Below are positions 16,834-24,772 of a stretch of DNA of 28,514 nt, piece after piece. The translations under genes were made by a program, and so were the position numbers. The notes beneath the pieces were generated by a model. It saw only the letters and a program-made list of their open reading frames with translations, searched no databases and was not told where the DNA came from. Numbering within the stretch: the stretch's first letter is position 1; every line of letters begins with the position of its first letter. Source of the stretch: an uncultured Coprococcus sp. (GTDB lineage Bacteria > Bacillota > Clostridia > Lachnospirales > Lachnospiraceae); the NCBI GenBank assembly GCA_900548215.1, contig URJI01000026.1, forward strand, positions 1-28,514, given 5' to 3'.

Positions 16834-17190
16834 ATGGGGGCTGTTATGGATATATACCAGATGGTAAGGGATATGATTGATGAGGCTAAGAATCAGAAAA
16901 ATCTGGAACTTGTTGAAAAATTAATTGATATTAAACTTGCTTTATTGGAAATGGAAGAAGAAAAGCGTGAATTGGAAAAGAAAATCGAAGCGCTGGAACA
17001 ATCAAAAATTACAGAAGATGATCTGGAACTTAAACCTAAAGGATATTATATAAAAAGGAGTGAAGAGAAGGCGGGAAAGCATATAAGATATTGTGTAGCA
17101 TGCTGGCAAAACATCAATAAACTTATGCCATTTGTTATTTCAGTCGGAAATGTTCAGCAATGTTGTAATTGCCATAATGTGATTCGTTGA
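16834..17190 (+). CDS. Small coiled-coil zinc-ribbon protein
   Basis: 118 residues. Residues about 5-58 form a helix with strong Glu/Lys heptads (LEMEEEKRELEKKIEAL). The C-terminal part has CVAC (about 89-92) and CCNC (about 110-113), four or five cysteines that fit a zinc ribbon. I know similar small proteins from clostridial accessory regions, but they have no named function. The ribosome site GGGGG is seven bases before ATG 16834; an in-frame ATG at 16846 is also possible. It is probably in one transcript with the HAD gene. Confidence 0.75.
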   Translation: MGAVMDIYQMVRDMIDEAKNQKNLELVEKLIDIKLALLEMEEEKRELEKKIEALEQSKITEDDLELKPKGYYIKRSEEKAGKHIRYCVACWQNINKLMPFVISVGNVQQCCNCHNVIR

Positions 17191-17221
17191 TATACAGATG
17201 AGGGGATTGTATAGATATAAC

Positions 17222-17700
17222 AAATGATATTGTATTTGCGGTTGGGCTTATAAAGCAAATAGAAATCAACATAGATTATATACTCATGCTTGTCAAAAAA
17301 ATCATGATACACATTTTGAAGATAAGGAAGTCCTCATAACTATTAAGCGGGCAATAGAGGCAAGACCAGAACTCCGCAGTAAGAAAGTGTTGATAGAAAG
17401 TTTTATTGCAGAAATCAACGATGGAGAGGATGTAATGGCTGAATGGCGGGAGTTTGTTGCAAAGTAGCGTGAAAGATCTTGCTTAGATCATATCTGAAGA
17501 GCACCTGAATCCAGAGGACACAAGGTGTTATATAGAATTTGCATACCGCGATGGAGAAATCAGAACAGCCGGAACTGACATAGACAAGCTTATGTCGCCA
17601 GTTTCAAGATTTGGCGGAAGTAGACGTGACAAGAAGAAACAGGTAGTCATAGAAAAAACTGAAACAGTTCTTTGAGAAGTATTATGATGTCGGTGGAGCT
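17222..17700 (+). pseudogene. hsdR: Broken 3' relic of a type I restriction endonuclease R gene (hsdR)
   Basis: Across three frames the DNA still spells the C-terminus of HsdR: NDIVFAVGLIKQIEINIDYI, then HFEDKEVLITIKRAIEARPE, then EEHLNPEDTRCYIEFAYRDG, then GTDIDKLMSPVSRFGG and finally KLKQFFEKYYDVGG. At least three frameshifts (near 17300, 17475 and 17660) and two in-frame stops (TAG near 17466; TAG near 17486) separate them. HsdR is the ATP-dependent motor and nuclease subunit; only its last about 155 residues remain and no hsdM or hsdS is in the window. The flanking HAD/zinc-ribbon pair and membrane gene may have replaced the rest of the locus. Confidence 0.85.
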
Positions 17701-17787
17701 ATGAGTATAAGTGGTACGCAGAAGGTTGTGTATGGTGAGAGACGCGGCGAGATTGGTATGGTTGCGGAGGAGAAAATATAAATTGAT

Positions 17788-18423
17788 ATGATCAATAATT
17801 ATAAAAAATATTTAGTAAATTATAAACTGCAAAAAATAGGAATAGTAGTATCGGTTATTATTATAGGAGTAGGAATATGCAGTGTAGTAAAAAATCTGTA
17901 TAGAGGAAATATAAAGAACATTTTTGTGGGTGTTATGATTCTACTATTCGGATTGTGGGTGATATATATAAATGTAGATGGTATAAAGCAACATAATAAA
18001 ATTATCTTAATTTTGGGAGGAGAGCCATACCTTTTTGATTATCATAAAGAATTAAAGGTATACAAAAAAATTGGAGTGGCATTAAATAATGATGATGCGA
18101 AATCTTTTGAAAAATATACACAATGGAAAGAATACGTACAGAAGAAATATAGTAATTTAAAAAATAATGAAGATTTTTATCGTTTCTTGAATAAAAAACT
18201 AAGAATAATAAAACAGGCAAAAGAAGTGACTAAAAATATAATACTTCCATTAGAATTAGTGGTTCCACAGATTGCTTATGATACTTCAAAAAGTATTATT
18301 GATGTATGTATATGTTTCGTTGCTATTACAGTATTATTTATAAATGTATTAATGAAAATTGACGATAGTATAAATTTTTTTGAAGATTATATGGAATTAA
18401 TATTATTAAATAACCAAAAGTAA
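17788..18423 (+). CDS. AT-rich membrane protein of unknown function
   Basis: 211 residues with two membrane segments near the N-terminus (about 17-36 and 44-62) and one near the C-terminus (about 172-192), leaving a basic cytoplasmic middle of about 105 residues rich in Lys, Tyr and Asn. I recognise no domain. The gene is clearly more AT-rich than the core genes (many AAA, ATA, AAT codons), a sign of transfer. GGAGGAG lies 15 bases before ATG 17788, a longer gap than usual, so the start is uncertain. Confidence 0.6.
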   Translation: MINNYKKYLVNYKLQKIGIVVSVIIIGVGICSVVKNLYRGNIKNIFVGVMILLFGLWVIYINVDGIKQHNKIILILGGEPYLFDYHKELKVYKKIGVALNNDDAKSFEKYTQWKEYVQKKYSNLKNNEDFYRFLNKKLRIIKQAKEVTKNIILPLELVVPQIAYDTSKSIIDVCICFVAITVLFINVLMKIDDSINFFEDYMELILLNNQK

Positions 18424-18460
18424 AATTGTAAATTGAGTAATTTGTTTTATAGGGGGATAA

Positions 18461-19192
18461 ATGGGATTATTCGAAATACTAAAAGGCGAACAGCCAGGCA
18501 TAATAACCTCACTCCTGCATTACAGAAATGTAGGGCAGTACGGTGAGTATTTAACAGAATATGCACTTACACATGACAACATAGCTGGTGATCTAGTTGT
18601 CCTCAAGAATGTTTATGTCCCGACAGGCAACAAGACTACGGAAATAGATATGTTGATGATACATGAGAAGGGCATATTTGTAATTGAAAGTAAAAATTAT
18701 AGTGGATGGATATTTGGCGATTACAATCAGCTGAATTGGACACAGAGCTTTCCGAATGGAGAGAAGCATAAGTTTTATAATCCAATAAAGCAGAATAGGA
18801 CACATATAAAAGCGTTGGCTGAATATCTGGGAAAGCCAATGTCAGAATTTATGTCATACATAGTATTTTCTGAGAGGTGCACATTGAAGAAAGTACCGCC
18901 AGATACATCGGATGTTATAATAGTGCGTAGACCACATATGCTCAAAAGGTTACGTTCTCAGATTGACAGTATGCCAGTTAAGTACACTCATGATGAGATA
19001 GTGGCAATGAAGGACAAGCTGACAAATCTGACCAATAAGAGCACTGCTGAAAAGAAACAGCATATTGAAAATATCAAGACAAAGTGTCCGTTTTGTGGTC
19101 GTGAACTTGTGAAAAGAAATGGCAAATATGGCATGTTCTGGGGATGTAGCGCATATCCGAAGTGCAAATTTACAAGACCAATAGATAAATAA
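18461..19192 (+). CDS. NERD-domain protein with topoisomerase-type zinc finger
   Basis: 243 residues. Residues about 26-125 are a NERD (nuclease-related) domain: GEYLTEYAL (Glu29), EIDMLMIHEKG (Asp63) and VIESKNYSGW (Glu76, Lys78), matching the acidic-Lys pattern of restriction-like folds. The end (207-240) has CPFC, then GCSAYPKC, the zinc finger found at the C-terminus of DNA topoisomerase I, which binds single-stranded DNA. Together they suggest a DNA-processing role; no activity is proven for this family. GGGGGATAA precedes ATG 18461. Confidence 0.85.
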   Translation: MGLFEILKGEQPGIITSLLHYRNVGQYGEYLTEYALTHDNIAGDLVVLKNVYVPTGNKTTEIDMLMIHEKGIFVIESKNYSGWIFGDYNQLNWTQSFPNGEKHKFYNPIKQNRTHIKALAEYLGKPMSEFMSYIVFSERCTLKKVPPDTSDVIIVRRPHMLKRLRSQIDSMPVKYTHDEIVAMKDKLTNLTNKSTAEKKQHIENIKTKCPFCGRELVKRNGKYGMFWGCSAYPKCKFTRPIDK

Positions 19193-19230
19193 CACCGAGA
19201 ATGGACACCGAGAATGTGACACCGGAAATG
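19192..19230. repeat. Three tandem 12-bp units
   Basis: ACACCGAGAATG occurs at 19192-19203 and 19205-19216, then ACACCGGAAATG at 19219-19230. They lie right at the stop of the NERD gene. They might be the end repeats of a lost insertion element, but no transposase is present. Confidence 0.6.
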
Positions 19231-19298
19231 ATCAATTCAGGTAATCATGTGGATCTTTCACGATTGGAACCTTAAATATGGAAGGAAGGTCAGCCTAT

Positions 19299-20213
19299 AT
19301 GGAACACATACATATTGTAAAAACAGGAATAACGGAGTTAGATGTTGATTGCGTGGTCAATGCTGCAAATGAAGGATTATGGGCAGGTGGCGGAGTATGT
19401 GGTGCTATCTTTAAAGAAGCCGGTTATGATGAATTGACGGATGCTTGTAAGAAGATAGGTCATTGTGACACGGGAAGTGCTGTCATTACTCCCGGATTTC
19501 GGTTGAAAGCTAAATATATTATTCATGCTGTTGGACCTCAATGGCATGGTGGTAATCATGATGAAGAACAATTACTTCGGAAATGTTATCAAACAGCATT
19601 GCTTTTGGCACAGGATAATGGATGTAAATCTATAGGATTTCCTCTGATATCATCCGGTATATATGGATACCCCAAGAAAGAAGCATGGCAGGTGGCACTA
19701 AGAGCAGTCGCCGATTCTCTTGATTCCTTAGTGGATATGGAGGTTTACTTTGCTGTATTAGATGATTCAATGCTTGCTGTGGGACAGGAAATATATTGCG
19801 TTATGTTTGATAATCCAGATGACTCACTATTAGCATCAATAGATAAAGAAATGCTGTGGAAGTGTATAGAAATGTTGTGTAAAATACGAAAAATCGAATG
19901 GAATACACCACCATCAAAGGATGGAGTAATTCATCTAGCATTTCCTGTTTATCCTGAGGAACTTTGGCAGGTATTCAATTTGATGAAGCCCGACATACAT
20001 TTTGCAACCAATATGGAGAAACTGCCACGAAGAATAGTGTCTAGTGAGATGTCCGTAAAACAGATTAATACAAGGCTCACATGGATTCAAATGGGTGAGC
20101 GTTTTTGTGATGGTAATATTGCAGCGGAGGTCGAAAATGGAAATCTGCTGAAAATGTTACTGCGCTTGGATGATCTGTTAAAAAAACAGGAGAAGCATCA
20201 CTTACCACTGTAG
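19299..20213 (+). CDS. Macrodomain-DUF6508 protein (ADP-ribose binding/hydrolase)
   Basis: 304 residues. Residues 1-175 are a macrodomain: NAAN (21-24), AGGGVCGAIF (29-38), AVITPG (61-66) and the phosphate-binding SSGIYGYP (119-126), all typical of ADP-ribose binding and MacroD-type hydrolases. The C-terminal about 120 residues (CIEMLCKIRKIEWNTPP, then LAFPVYPEELWQV, then NMEKL) match what I know as DUF6508, of unknown role. I chose ATG 19299, eight bases after GGAAGG, over ATG 19278. An ADP-ribosylglycohydrolase gene follows after 61 bases, so the pair looks devoted to ADP-ribose removal. Confidence 0.85.
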   Translation: MEHIHIVKTGITELDVDCVVNAANEGLWAGGGVCGAIFKEAGYDELTDACKKIGHCDTGSAVITPGFRLKAKYIIHAVGPQWHGGNHDEEQLLRKCYQTALLLAQDNGCKSIGFPLISSGIYGYPKKEAWQVALRAVADSLDSLVDMEVYFAVLDDSMLAVGQEIYCVMFDNPDDSLLASIDKEMLWKCIEMLCKIRKIEWNTPPSKDGVIHLAFPVYPEELWQVFNLMKPDIHFATNMEKLPRRIVSSEMSVKQINTRLTWIQMGERFCDGNIAAEVENGNLLKMLLRLDDLLKKQEKHHLPL

Positions 20214-20274
20214 GATATATTGATGTGATAAAGAGACAAAAGTGTAATGATGATATATGATGGGAGAAAGAGAT

Positions 20275-21123
20275 ATGAATGACAAGACAAACACTTTAAA
20301 AGCCGCCATCTACGGCTTGGCGGTAGGTGATGCTGTTGGAGTTCCATACGAATTCCGGGGCAGAGGGACATTTGAATGCACAGATATGATAGGCTACGGT
20401 ACGCACAATCAGCCGGAGGGAACCTGATCGGATGATACCAGTATGGCGCTTGCCACTTGCGCCAGTATCAAAGCGTGTGGCAGAGTTGATGTGGACGACA
20501 TCAGAGACAGATTCCGCAGATGGCTAAAAGAAGGAGCATATACACCATTTGGAGAAGTATTTGACTGCGGCAATACGTGCGCTGAGGCTATCAGATCTGG
20601 AAGAGGTTGTGATGACGAATGGTCCAATGGCAATGGTTCACTCATGAGAATCATTCCGTTGGCATTTGTTGAAGGGATAACGGACGCGGAGATAGAGGCT
20701 GTGTCAGCTATAACACATGCACACAGTTTGTCGAAGCTTGCCTGTGTGTGTTATGTCAGGATTGCCATTGATCTTGTAAATGGTGTGCCGCTTGCAGAGT
20801 CGATAAAGAGACATGTGCCGGGTAATTCAAAGTTGTCGGGAGCTATCGGTATTGAAAATGTGTTGAGAAGTGATGGCATGGGATCTTCAGGCTATGTGGT
20901 TGATACATTTGTGGCGGCTATGTGGTGCCTGCTTACGACGGATAACTACAGGGATTGTGTGCTCAAGGCGGTGAATCTGGGCAGCGATACGGATACGACA
21001 GCAGCGGTAGCCGGGGGACTTGCGGGAATCATGTATGGACTTGAAGGTATACCAGATGAGTGGTTGTCAAAGATGAAGTCAATGGACATGATAGATCAAG
21101 AATTGTTTTCTTCGCTCCAATAA
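20275..21123 (+). pseudogene. ADP-ribosylglycohydrolase (DraG/ARH type) with in-frame UGA
   Basis: The frame from ATG 20275 (AGAAAGAG upstream) to 21123 would encode 282 codons of an ADP-ribosylglycohydrolase: LKAAIYGLAVGDAVGVPYEF at the start, SDDTS at codons 52-56, NGSLMRIIPLA near 122-132 and LGSDTDTTAAVAGG near 239-252; these Asp residues bind Mg2+. Codon 51 is TGA (20425-20427) where the family has Trp (GTWSDDT). One G-to-A change explains it, and the rest of the frame is intact. Restart at ATG 20443 would lose SDDT and give an inactive protein. UGA is a normal stop in this window. It is a recent nonsense mutation or a sequence error. Confidence 0.85.
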
Positions 21124-21196
21124 TTGCAATCCCACATCCCTGAGGATATAGTATCATTGAAAAGCCTCATAAAAACAGATATAATGATTGACAACG

Positions 21197-21233
21197 GCCC
21201 ATCACATCAAACAAAGAGTTGTGACGGGCTTTA
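21197..21233 (+). terminator. Probable terminator after the glycohydrolase gene
   Basis: GCCCATCACA (21197-21206) pairs with TGTGACGGGC (21220-21229) with one mismatch; TTTATCTTT follows. The weak T-run lowers confidence. Confidence 0.6.
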
Positions 21234-21262
21234 TCTTTAAAGGATAAAGGAGATACATAAAA

Positions 21263-21469
21263 ATGGCAGATTTTAAATACGAAATAGTGGAGCACATAGG
21301 AGTGATCTCGGAAAGTGCAAAGGGATGGACTAAGGAACTTAATAAGATATCGTGGAACGGTGGCACACCAAAGTATGATATCAGAGAGTGGGCACCGGAG
21401 CATGAGAAGATGGGTAAGGGTGTGACACTTACAGAAGAGGAAGCGTCTAAATTAAAGGCGTTGCTGTAG
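21263..21469 (+). CDS. ydbC: YdbC-family PC4-like ssDNA-binding protein
   Basis: 68 residues that match the small bacterial PC4/YdbC family in full: an N-terminal beta sheet (FKYEIVEHIGVISE), KGWTKELNKISWNGG, then KYDIREWAPEHEKMGKGVTL and a final helix. Family members are dimers that bind single-stranded DNA and may affect transcription or repair. AAAGGAG is upstream of ATG 21263. The DUF188 gene follows 26 bases later. Confidence 0.9.
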   Translation: MADFKYEIVEHIGVISESAKGWTKELNKISWNGGTPKYDIREWAPEHEKMGKGVTLTEEEASKLKALL

Positions 21470-21495
21470 AGACAGCACGAGAAAGGACTAGGTCA

Positions 21496-21945
21496 ATGAA
21501 GATATTTGTTGATGCTGACGCGTGTCCGGTGGTTGATATAGTTGAAGACATAGCAATAAAATATAACATCCCGGTAACGCTTCTATGCGATACGAACCAT
21601 GTCCTCACATCTGATTACAGTGAGGTTATCGTGGTTGGGGCCGGGGCGGATGCTGTGGATTACAAGCTGATAAGCATTTGCCATAGAGGTGATATAGTTG
21701 TAACTCAGGATTATGGCGTGGCTGCAATGGCGCTGGGAAAAGGTGCATTTGCGATACACCAATCGGGAAAGTGGTATACAAATGAGAATATCGATCAGAT
21801 GCTTATGGAGAGACATTTGAATAAAAAGGCGAGAAGGGCATCGAGCAGGAATCATATCAAAGGGCCGAGGAAGAGGACAGAAGAGGATGACCAGAGATTT
21901 GCGGAGTCATTTGAGAAGCTGCTGCGGAAGGCAAATAATCTGTAG
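21496..21945 (+). CDS. YaiI/YqxD family (DUF188) protein
   Basis: 149 residues, full length for the family. The start MKIFVDADACPVV, VVTQDYGVAAMAL in the middle and a basic SSRNHIKGPRKRTEEDDQRF segment near the end are diagnostic. The fold is PIN-like and acidic residues (Asp6, Asp8) suggest a nuclease, but function is unproven. GAAAGGA precedes the ATG. Confidence 0.9.
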   Translation: MKIFVDADACPVVDIVEDIAIKYNIPVTLLCDTNHVLTSDYSEVIVVGAGADAVDYKLISICHRGDIVVTQDYGVAAMALGKGAFAIHQSGKWYTNENIDQMLMERHLNKKARRASSRNHIKGPRKRTEEDDQRFAESFEKLLRKANNL

Positions 21946-21956
21946 ATACATATGAA

Positions 21957-21985
21957 GGTGGAGGGGGATTCGAACCCTCACCACC
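21957..21985 (-). other. tRNA T-arm / 3'-end-like scrap
   Basis: On the minus strand GAGGGTTCGAATCCCCC followed by TCCACC has the shape of a tRNA T-arm (five-base stem with one mismatch, TTCGAAT loop) plus acceptor strand. No matching 5' half is next to it and no CCA follows. It may be the remnant left by an element that integrated in a tRNA gene. Confidence 0.4.
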
Positions 21986-22011
21986 AATGAACCGGAAGAG
22001 GACAGATTTTA

Positions 22012-23205
22012 ATGAATGATAAAAATACAAACAGAACAATAGAATACTACAACAAATATGCTGACAGATATTCCGAGGTAACCAGAAATGCTGACATGTC
22101 GGACATTTACAAGCGATTTGAGGAACATCTCAAGCCGGGCAGCAGGATTCTTGATCTTGGCTGCGGCAGTGGCCGTGACAGCAAATATTTTCTGGACAAG
22201 GGATATGATGTCGTATCTCTGGATGCGTCTGAGGCTATGTGCAGGAAAACTCAGGAGCTGACGGGAAAAGAGGCTGTACATAAGCGCATTGAGGACATGA
22301 AGTACGAAAATGAATTTGATGCTGTGTGGGCATGTGCCTCGATGCTCCATGTTGACAAGGGTGATATGATCAAGATCTTTGCGAAGGTTATGAAAGCACT
22401 TAAGATTGATGGTGTATTTTATGCTTCGTGGAAGTATGGAAAAGGTGAGCAGACGCGGGATGATGGAAGAACATTTGCCAATTATACCGAGACAAAGGTT
22501 TGTGATATGGTGTATTCGGTTTCAGGCGCGGCCCTTGAGGATGTATGGACGAGTCAGGATGTGAGAACTGACAGGACAGGTCAGGGACATTTGTGGGTAA
22601 ATGTTCTGGTGAAGAAGACCAGAGTTGTCATAACTGAGAAGGAGTTCCTGAATATTTTCTGGAAACAATACCAGATCATTGAGAAGGATGTCCGGATCAG
22701 TTCTGAGTATGTGGATATCCACAAGAGCAACTTCTCGACATTTTCAAGCAGATACATAAATATGTTCTTGAATATCTGTAGCAATATAGACTCTCTGATA
22801 GAGATATATTGCAAGATAGTCGAGGAGGATGATTACAGGAAGAAGTACAGCATACATGACAGGCTTACTCCTGTGCTTAGAAAATTCCCGGATATCCGGC
22901 TGGATGCGGTGAGGACGATAGATACTTTTGAGGATATTGAGCTGAAGCCGTTCAGTGCGTTTGTGGGTGACCGGATCGCAGATTGGTGGAATGACTATAA
23001 TCTGGTGAAACATGCCAGAAGTGACAGAAACGAGAAGACTGGAATGTATAATTTCCAGCGGGCAAATCAGAAGAATGTGCTGACGGCGATGGCAGCGTAT
23101 TTTATCGTGTGCAACCGTATATATGAGGAGATATGCGAGATCTCGGCAACACCGAAGAGGCTTCTCAAGTCAAAAATATTCCTGTATGTGAAGAATGGTG
23201 AGTAG
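22012..23205 (+). CDS. SAM-dependent methyltransferase fused to a HEPN-like domain
   Basis: 397 residues. Residues 1-200 are a class I methyltransferase: motif I ILDLGCGSGRD (46-56), acidic motif II LDAS (Asp71), motif IV-like DAVWACASMLHV. This resembles TehB-like small-molecule methyltransferases. From about 203 the protein is all-helical, with ITEKEFLNIFWKQYQIIEKD and later DWWNDYNLVKHARSDR (about 324-339), FQRANQKNVL and AAYFIVCNRIYEE, which looks like a HEPN-type domain (W-x-x-Y-N-x-x-K-H). That second call is inference. AGAGGA precedes the ATG. The deformylase and AlkZ-related genes follow within 21 and 9 bases, forming an operon. Confidence 0.8.
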   Translation: MNDKNTNRTIEYYNKYADRYSEVTRNADMSDIYKRFEEHLKPGSRILDLGCGSGRDSKYFLDKGYDVVSLDASEAMCRKTQELTGKEAVHKRIEDMKYENEFDAVWACASMLHVDKGDMIKIFAKVMKALKIDGVFYASWKYGKGEQTRDDGRTFANYTETKVCDMVYSVSGAALEDVWTSQDVRTDRTGQGHLWVNVLVKKTRVVITEKEFLNIFWKQYQIIEKDVRISSEYVDIHKSNFSTFSSRYINMFLNICSNIDSLIEIYCKIVEEDDYRKKYSIHDRLTPVLRKFPDIRLDAVRTIDTFEDIELKPFSAFVGDRIADWWNDYNLVKHARSDRNEKTGMYNFQRANQKNVLTAMAAYFIVCNRIYEEICEISATPKRLLKSKIFLYVKNGE

Positions 23206-23225
23206 ATAAGGAAAGGTAATAGACC

Positions 23226-23636
23226 ATGGTAAAACAAATAGTAAGAGATCAGATGTTTCTCAGCCAGAAGTCATCTCCGATGACTCCTATGGATGCGGGA
23301 ATCATTGCAGATATGCAGGACACATTAGCGGCAAATCAGGCGAGGTGTGTCGGCATGGCGGGCAACATGATCGGATATAAGAAGAGGATAATCATCGTCA
23401 GTATGGGATTTGCCAATGTTGTCATGTTGAATCCGGTTCTTCTGTCAAAGTCGGGGGCTTACGAGACAGAGGAGGGATGTCTGTCTCTGGACGGCATGAG
23501 AAAGGTGACAAGGTATAGAGACATAGAAGTAGAGTTCCAGGATGCATCATTTGCAAAAAAGCGTATGAAGTTCAACGGATATATAGCCCAGATAGTGCTC
23601 CATGAGATGGATCACCTTGAGGGGCGTATTATTTAG
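23226..23636 (+). CDS. def: Peptide deformylase, short divergent clostridial form
   Basis: 136 residues. The metal-site motifs EGCLSL (Cys near 84) and LHEMDHLEG (HExxH near 125-129) are intact. Motif I, normally GxGLAAxQ, reads CVGMAGNMIG, with Met in place of the Gln that helps catalysis. Paralogs of this kind, with MAANMIG, are known to me from Lachnospiraceae, so it is a subfamily trait and not a mutation. Deformylase removes formyl from new proteins; this paralog may have a narrower target. AAAGGTAA lies before ATG 23226. Confidence 0.85.
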   Translation: MVKQIVRDQMFLSQKSSPMTPMDAGIIADMQDTLAANQARCVGMAGNMIGYKKRIIIVSMGFANVVMLNPVLLSKSGAYETEEGCLSLDGMRKVTRYRDIEVEFQDASFAKKRMKFNGYIAQIVLHEMDHLEGRII

Positions 23637-23644
23637 GAGAGTTT

Positions 23645-24427
23645 ATGGAATCAAAAGATGGAACATGGATCATGTATGGCGTTTCAGAGGATGATCCGGA
23701 GTGCCTGCACACGGTGGACGAGCTTACCAGGTATATAGAGGAGGTGGGCTTCCTGCCTCTTTTCCGGAATGAGATACCTGGATTTTCGGTGGAGGAGCGA
23801 ACCACGGAGAAGTACTGGTGGAGTGAGGATGCACAGAGGGATCCTTGGGTATGGCGTGAGATCATAGCCAGAAGAGGCGATATAGCATACGGCAAATTTT
23901 TCCACAATAAGGCGGGATTTATCTCAAAGAAATGGTTCCCGTATTTTGCAAATTACAGAAGATCGGGATATGATTTTGATGCCAGATGGGATGATGAGCT
24001 TGCATCATTCAGACAGAAGAAGATCATGGATCTGTTCATGGATGACCGGATAGATGAGGAGAGCGATGCTGAATTTGCAGTAGAAAAACTGGAGAGTATG
24101 TATGATACAGCGCTGTTCTCATTTGATATCAAGAAGCTTGCCGGATTTGGCAAGGACGGTGAGAAGGGTTTTGAGGGTACGATGACGCAGCTTCAGATGC
24201 AGACCTACCTGTGTGCCTGTGACTTCAGAAAGCGGGTGAACAAAAAGGGGGCGGAATACGGCTGGAATGTGGCTATGTATTCCATGCCGGAGAAACTGTG
24301 GGGATATGACCACGTGACGTCTGCATATGGTGTGAGCCCGGAGGAGTCATGGGAGAGGATAGTGAAGCATATGGATGATATCTACCCGATTGCCACAGAG
24401 AAACAGATAAAGAAAGTCTTAAAGTAG
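23645..24427 (+). CDS. AlkZ-related protein
   Basis: 260 residues matching proteins annotated in Clostridia as AlkZ-related. Recognisable stretches include GFLPLFRNEIPGFSVEE, the Trp-rich DPWVWREIIA, AYGKFFHNKAGFISKKWFPY and KGFEGTMTQLQMQTYL. AlkZ itself is a winged-helix DNA glycosylase that opens crosslinks, but these short relatives lack shown activity. The gene starts nine bases after the deformylase stop, with AGGAG between, so the two are co-translated. Confidence 0.75.
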   Translation: MESKDGTWIMYGVSEDDPECLHTVDELTRYIEEVGFLPLFRNEIPGFSVEERTTEKYWWSEDAQRDPWVWREIIARRGDIAYGKFFHNKAGFISKKWFPYFANYRRSGYDFDARWDDELASFRQKKIMDLFMDDRIDEESDAEFAVEKLESMYDTALFSFDIKKLAGFGKDGEKGFEGTMTQLQMQTYLCACDFRKRVNKKGAEYGWNVAMYSMPEKLWGYDHVTSAYGVSPEESWERIVKHMDDIYPIATEKQIKKVLK

Positions 24428-24469
24428 AGACGGTATACAGACAAGATGACGGAAGAATTTATATATGGA

Positions 24470-24515
24470 AACTGCATCAACACGATTGAAAATAGTCATG
24501 TTGGTGCAGTTTTTT
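24470..24515 (+). terminator. Terminator of the methyltransferase-def-AlkZ operon
   Basis: AACTGCATCAACA pairs with TGTTGGTGCAGTT around a loop of about 16 bases, followed by TTTTT. Confidence 0.85.
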
Positions 24516-24609
24516 ATGAAATAAATTGGATGACATAGCAAATACTCCTATAGTAGTTACTCTATATGAAATATTTATTCTTTTATATAAAATTTATATG
24601 GACTTACGG

Positions 24610-24706
24610 TTTACATGAACTTACATTAATTCAAAACTCTAATTCAAAACTTTACATCAAAAGTTTACACATAACATTACATATATCTTTACATATGTGT
24701 TTACAT
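24610..24706 (+). promoter_or_regulatory. Array of phased TTTACAT repeats before nadB (candidate NiaR operator)
   Basis: Seven near-copies of TTTACAT start at 24610, 24620, 24651, 24664, 24676, 24688 and 24700. The last five are 12-13 bases apart, a little more than one helical turn. A -35-like TTTACA at 24688 with TATGTT at 24711 (17-base gap) is a possible promoter inside the array. NiaR, encoded in the operon, is the obvious candidate binder; that is inference. Confidence 0.6.
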
Positions 24707-24772
24707 ATGATATGTTTATATGCAAGTCAGGTTATAAAGAATAATATGATGCCTACTTGAAGAGGAGAAATG

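Noticed and set aside
20425..20427. UGA read as Trp (alternative code) in the glycohydrolase
   Set aside because: Several intact genes here end in UGA (giant protein, zinc-ribbon protein, nadB) and Trp is encoded by UGG elsewhere.
24610..24706. Possible CRISPR array from repeated TTTACAT
   Set aside because: The repeat is only 7 bases with 3-24 bases between copies; far too short for CRISPR repeats and spacers.
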